Below, one piece after another: positions 5,444 through 6,916 of a stretch of 6,916 nucleotides of DNA; the stretch's first letter is position 1, and each line of letters opens with the position of its first letter. The notes beneath the pieces were generated by a model. That model had not been told where the DNA came from and did no database searches. It worked only from the letters and a program-made list of their open reading frames with translations. A program made the position numbers and the translations under genes. The DNA lies in assembly GCA_900766575.1 (NCBI GenBank), contig CAAFVW010000184.1, positions 1 through 6,916 of the forward strand. The letters are read 5' to 3'. This stretch comes from Lachnospiraceae bacterium (GTDB lineage: Bacteria > Bacillota > Clostridia > Lachnospirales > Lachnospiraceae).

Positions 5444-6841
5444 TCAGAATGGAAGTTCCATTTGCCGGGCTTCTTCTTCCGTGATTTCCTGAAAACCGTC
5501 CCCCTCCGGCGGAGCTTGGTTGACACGCTCCCAGCCTTTTTGAGAACCGTATTTCTTATACCGCTTCGGGCTTTTGTAGGCTACCCAGCCCTGTATGATG
5601 CCGCCCGCAATGCCGGTATTCATAATCTCGCAGATTGCCCGTGTCTCCCAGTCTGCCGGGGAATTTAAGTTCCCCAGCGCTTCCTCATAAAGCTGCTTGG
5701 AACATACCCTGTCGCCGGTGTAGTCCTCCAAATAGGCGTAGATCATGCCGGCCTGTGTGTCTTCCTGCATAAAGTCCTGCTGGTGGGCGTTCAGGTATCG
5801 GTTCATTTCCATGCTGAATGACAGCTTATACTTCCCACTGCGATAAACCGTCATGGCTTCCGCCCACATCTGTTCGATATACGCCCTCGCCGCCGCTTCA
5901 TCGTCCAGTATGTGAACCTCCGCCCGTTCCGGGTACACCGTCACGGGGAGAAAGCGCCGGTTGCCGGTGCGATCACGGGGCAAAAAGTCCTGCCGGTTGG
6001 TCGTCCCTCCAAATACACATTGCCGCAGCCGGTCTGCCGGATGTGTCTCATACGGCACTTTGTAGGTTTCTTTCTGGCGGCTTAAGAATGACTTGATTTC
6101 CTCAATACTCTTGGCGTTGGCTGTGGCAATCATCTCCGACATCTCGATAATCCAATGCCCTTGCAGCTTGCGGTACACATTTTCATCGTCCAGCTTCTTC
6201 AAATCGTCTGAAAACCATTCGTCCCTACCTGCCAGCAGCCGGAAAAAGGTAGATTTCCCGGCTCCCTGACCACCAACCAGACAGAGCATGACCTCAAACT
6301 TGCTCCCCGGTCTGAATACCCGCCGGATGGCTCCCATCAGGAACAGTTTCAAGGCTTCATAGGTGTATTCGTCCGTATCGGCTCCCAGAAAGTGATGCAG
6401 GGCGTAACGGATGCGCTCTGTGCCGTCCCATTGCAGGCTGTTCAGGTAATCCCTGACCGGATGGTAGCGGTTTTCATTGGCAACAATCTTGATGGCGCTC
6501 TGCACCTTTTTCTCGCTGGTAAGCCCGTAATTTTCTTCCAGATACAAAAGCAGGTAGTTCATGTCCATGTCGGTCAGCGTGGTACTGGTGCGCTCCCAGC
6601 CCAGCGGCTTCACAATGTCAATCTGCTCCGTCAAAAGGTTCAGGCGCAGCGCCCCGCGAAACAGAGGGTCACGCTGGAACACCGTCAGGCAGTTTCGGAT
6701 GCTGTTCTTCACGCCGCCTTTCTGCGTCCCCTCTAATGTCTCCCGGATTTCTGCTGGTGTCTGCGCCGGTTCCATTGTGTCCATCGTCTTTTTGACCGCT
6801 TCCTGCGTTTCCAGCGGCAATCTCTGAAATTCGCTGTTCAA
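5444..6841 (-). CDS. VapE-family (virulence-associated E) helicase ATPase
   Basis: A 465-residue protein of the virulence-associated E family, phage/satellite replication proteins with an SF3/D5-like P-loop ATPase. The N-terminal 125 residues are mainly helical, followed by HPVRDYLNSLQWDGTERI (127-144), a conserved entry to the VapE domain. Walker A is GGQGAGKST (190-198), the Walker B-like strand is HWIIEMSEM (229-237), and the sensor block is FGGTTNRQDFLPRDRTGNRRFLPV (277-300). The tail from about 360 resembles a winged-helix/primer-interaction region and ends in a charged EITEEEARQMELPF. No separate primase domain is seen, so priming may come from an upstream gene or the host. The start is TTG 6841, set by a near-perfect AAAGGAGGT 8 nt upstream. 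Despite the family name there is no evidence of a virulence role. The iteron region follows at once. Confidence 0.92.
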   Translation of the reverse strand: MNSEFQRLPLETQEAVKKTMDTMEPAQTPAEIRETLEGTQKGGVKNSIRNCLTVFQRDPLFRGALRLNLLTEQIDIVKPLGWERTSTTLTDMDMNYLLLYLEENYGLTSEKKVQSAIKIVANENRYHPVRDYLNSLQWDGTERIRYALHHFLGADTDEYTYEALKLFLMGAIRRVFRPGSKFEVMLCLVGGQGAGKSTFFRLLAGRDEWFSDDLKKLDDENVYRKLQGHWIIEMSEMIATANAKSIEEIKSFLSRQKETYKVPYETHPADRLRQCVFGGTTNRQDFLPRDRTGNRRFLPVTVYPERAEVHILDDEAAARAYIEQMWAEAMTVYRSGKYKLSFSMEMNRYLNAHQQDFMQEDTQAGMIYAYLEDYTGDRVCSKQLYEEALGNLNSPADWETRAICEIMNTGIAGGIIQGWVAYKSPKRYKKYGSQKGWERVNQAPPEGDGFQEITEEEARQMELPF

Positions 6842-6916
6842 GCCGCAGCACCTCCTTTCCCTGTGCGGCGATCAACGCCGCTTTTTCTTCTATTTCTCCG
6901 TATAACAAAATATCCA
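6669..6916 (-). CDS. Possible 3' end of an upstream gene, overlapping vapE
   Basis: A frame open from the window edge reads DILLYGEIEEKAAL... and on to KEVLRLEQRISEIAAGN, with heptad-like hydrophobic spacing that looks like a coiled coil. It then runs 173 nt into vapE, where the residues become low-complexity and charged and look like a shadow of vapE. It stops at 6669. The alternative frame ends at TGA 6840-6838, which overlaps the vapE TTG as TTGA, a common coupling arrangement, but reads as a basic tail ending GKGGAAA. One of the two is probably the end of the upstream gene. No family is recognised. Confidence 0.3.
   Translation of the reverse strand, partial: DILLYGEIEEKAALIAAQGKEVLRLEQRISEIAAGNAGSGQKDDGHNGTGADTSRNPGDIRGDAERRREEQHPKLPDGVPA
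6850..6858 (-). promoter_or_regulatory. Strong ribosome binding site for the TTG-started vapE
   Basis: AAAGGAGGT (6858-6850) is 8 nt before TTG 6841. There is no ATG or GTG at a comparable distance, so this site decides the start. The same bases lie inside the open frame of the gene upstream. Confidence 0.85.

Larger units (their letters stand above)
3223..6916 (-). mobile_element. Integrated element with large serine recombinase, partial
   Basis: The stretch carries, from its chromosomal end inward, a large serine recombinase, a TnpW-family protein, an iteron region, and a VapE-type helicase, all on the minus strand. The base composition is visibly more GC-rich than the AT-rich host genes to the left. 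The recombinase at the very end and the small TnpW protein beside it resemble the Tn4451/Tn5397-type arrangement. VapE and iterons are more typical of phage satellites and integrative mobilisable elements. The distal end lies outside the window, so size, cargo and mobility class are unknown. The left border is inferred from the broken XRE gene. Confidence 0.8.

Noticed and set aside
5251..5526. A 91-codon minus-strand open frame across the iterons
   Set aside because: It overlaps the vapE 3' end out of frame, and its repeated Val-Asp/Val-Asn residues come only from the GTCAACC repeats. It has no recognisable domain.

Overview
The window reads as chromosome of a low-GC anaerobic Bacillota, most likely a gut Clostridia/Lachnospiraceae-type bacterium, into which a more GC-rich mobile element has inserted. 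This is inferred from strong AGGAGG-type ribosome sites, AT-rich codon use in the left half, and recombinase, TnpW and VapE proteins of the kind common in gut Clostridia. No species can be named. Every supported gene lies on the minus strand, so transcription runs from high to low coordinates.

Host part (1 to about 3222). In transcription order there is the 3' part of a membrane-anchored XRE-type regulator gene, a Rho-independent terminator (2628-2677), a weak candidate promoter, then a tight group: queA (queuosine tRNA modification), a small alpha/beta-hydrolase-like protein, a DUF2752 membrane protein that overlaps the hydrolase gene by 61 bp, and a LURP-one-related protein that runs off the left edge. 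The spacing suggests one operon. Apart from queA, the functions are not known.

Mobile element (about 3223 to beyond 6916). One end lies inside the XRE regulator gene. Reading upstream from that gene, the conserved tail of its helix-turn-helix domain is intact back to a ...E-T-G-K-T-M-P-D-I motif. The expected tryptophan codon is then replaced by AGG, and an in-frame stop follows two codons further upstream. Moving inward from this junction the element carries a large serine recombinase (TnpX/TndX-like architecture, zinc ribbon, coiled coil, DUF4368), a TnpW-family small protein, an iteron-rich noncoding region, a VapE-family SF3/D5-like helicase ATPase, and the edge of another reading frame. 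The other end and any conjugation genes are outside the window.

The most interesting point is the noncoding region 5247-5434, directly 3' of the VapE gene. It has eight copies of GTCAACC in both orientations around a segment of about 85% A+T. This matches the general layout of the satellite (SaPI-type) replication origin and suggests an element that can replicate after excision. A second point is a 48-bp hairpin terminator just before the recombinase ribosome site. A candidate recombinase promoter overlaps it so that only read-through RNA, not the recombinase's own transcript, would form the full terminator. I see no recognisable defence system, CRISPR array, rRNA or tRNA.
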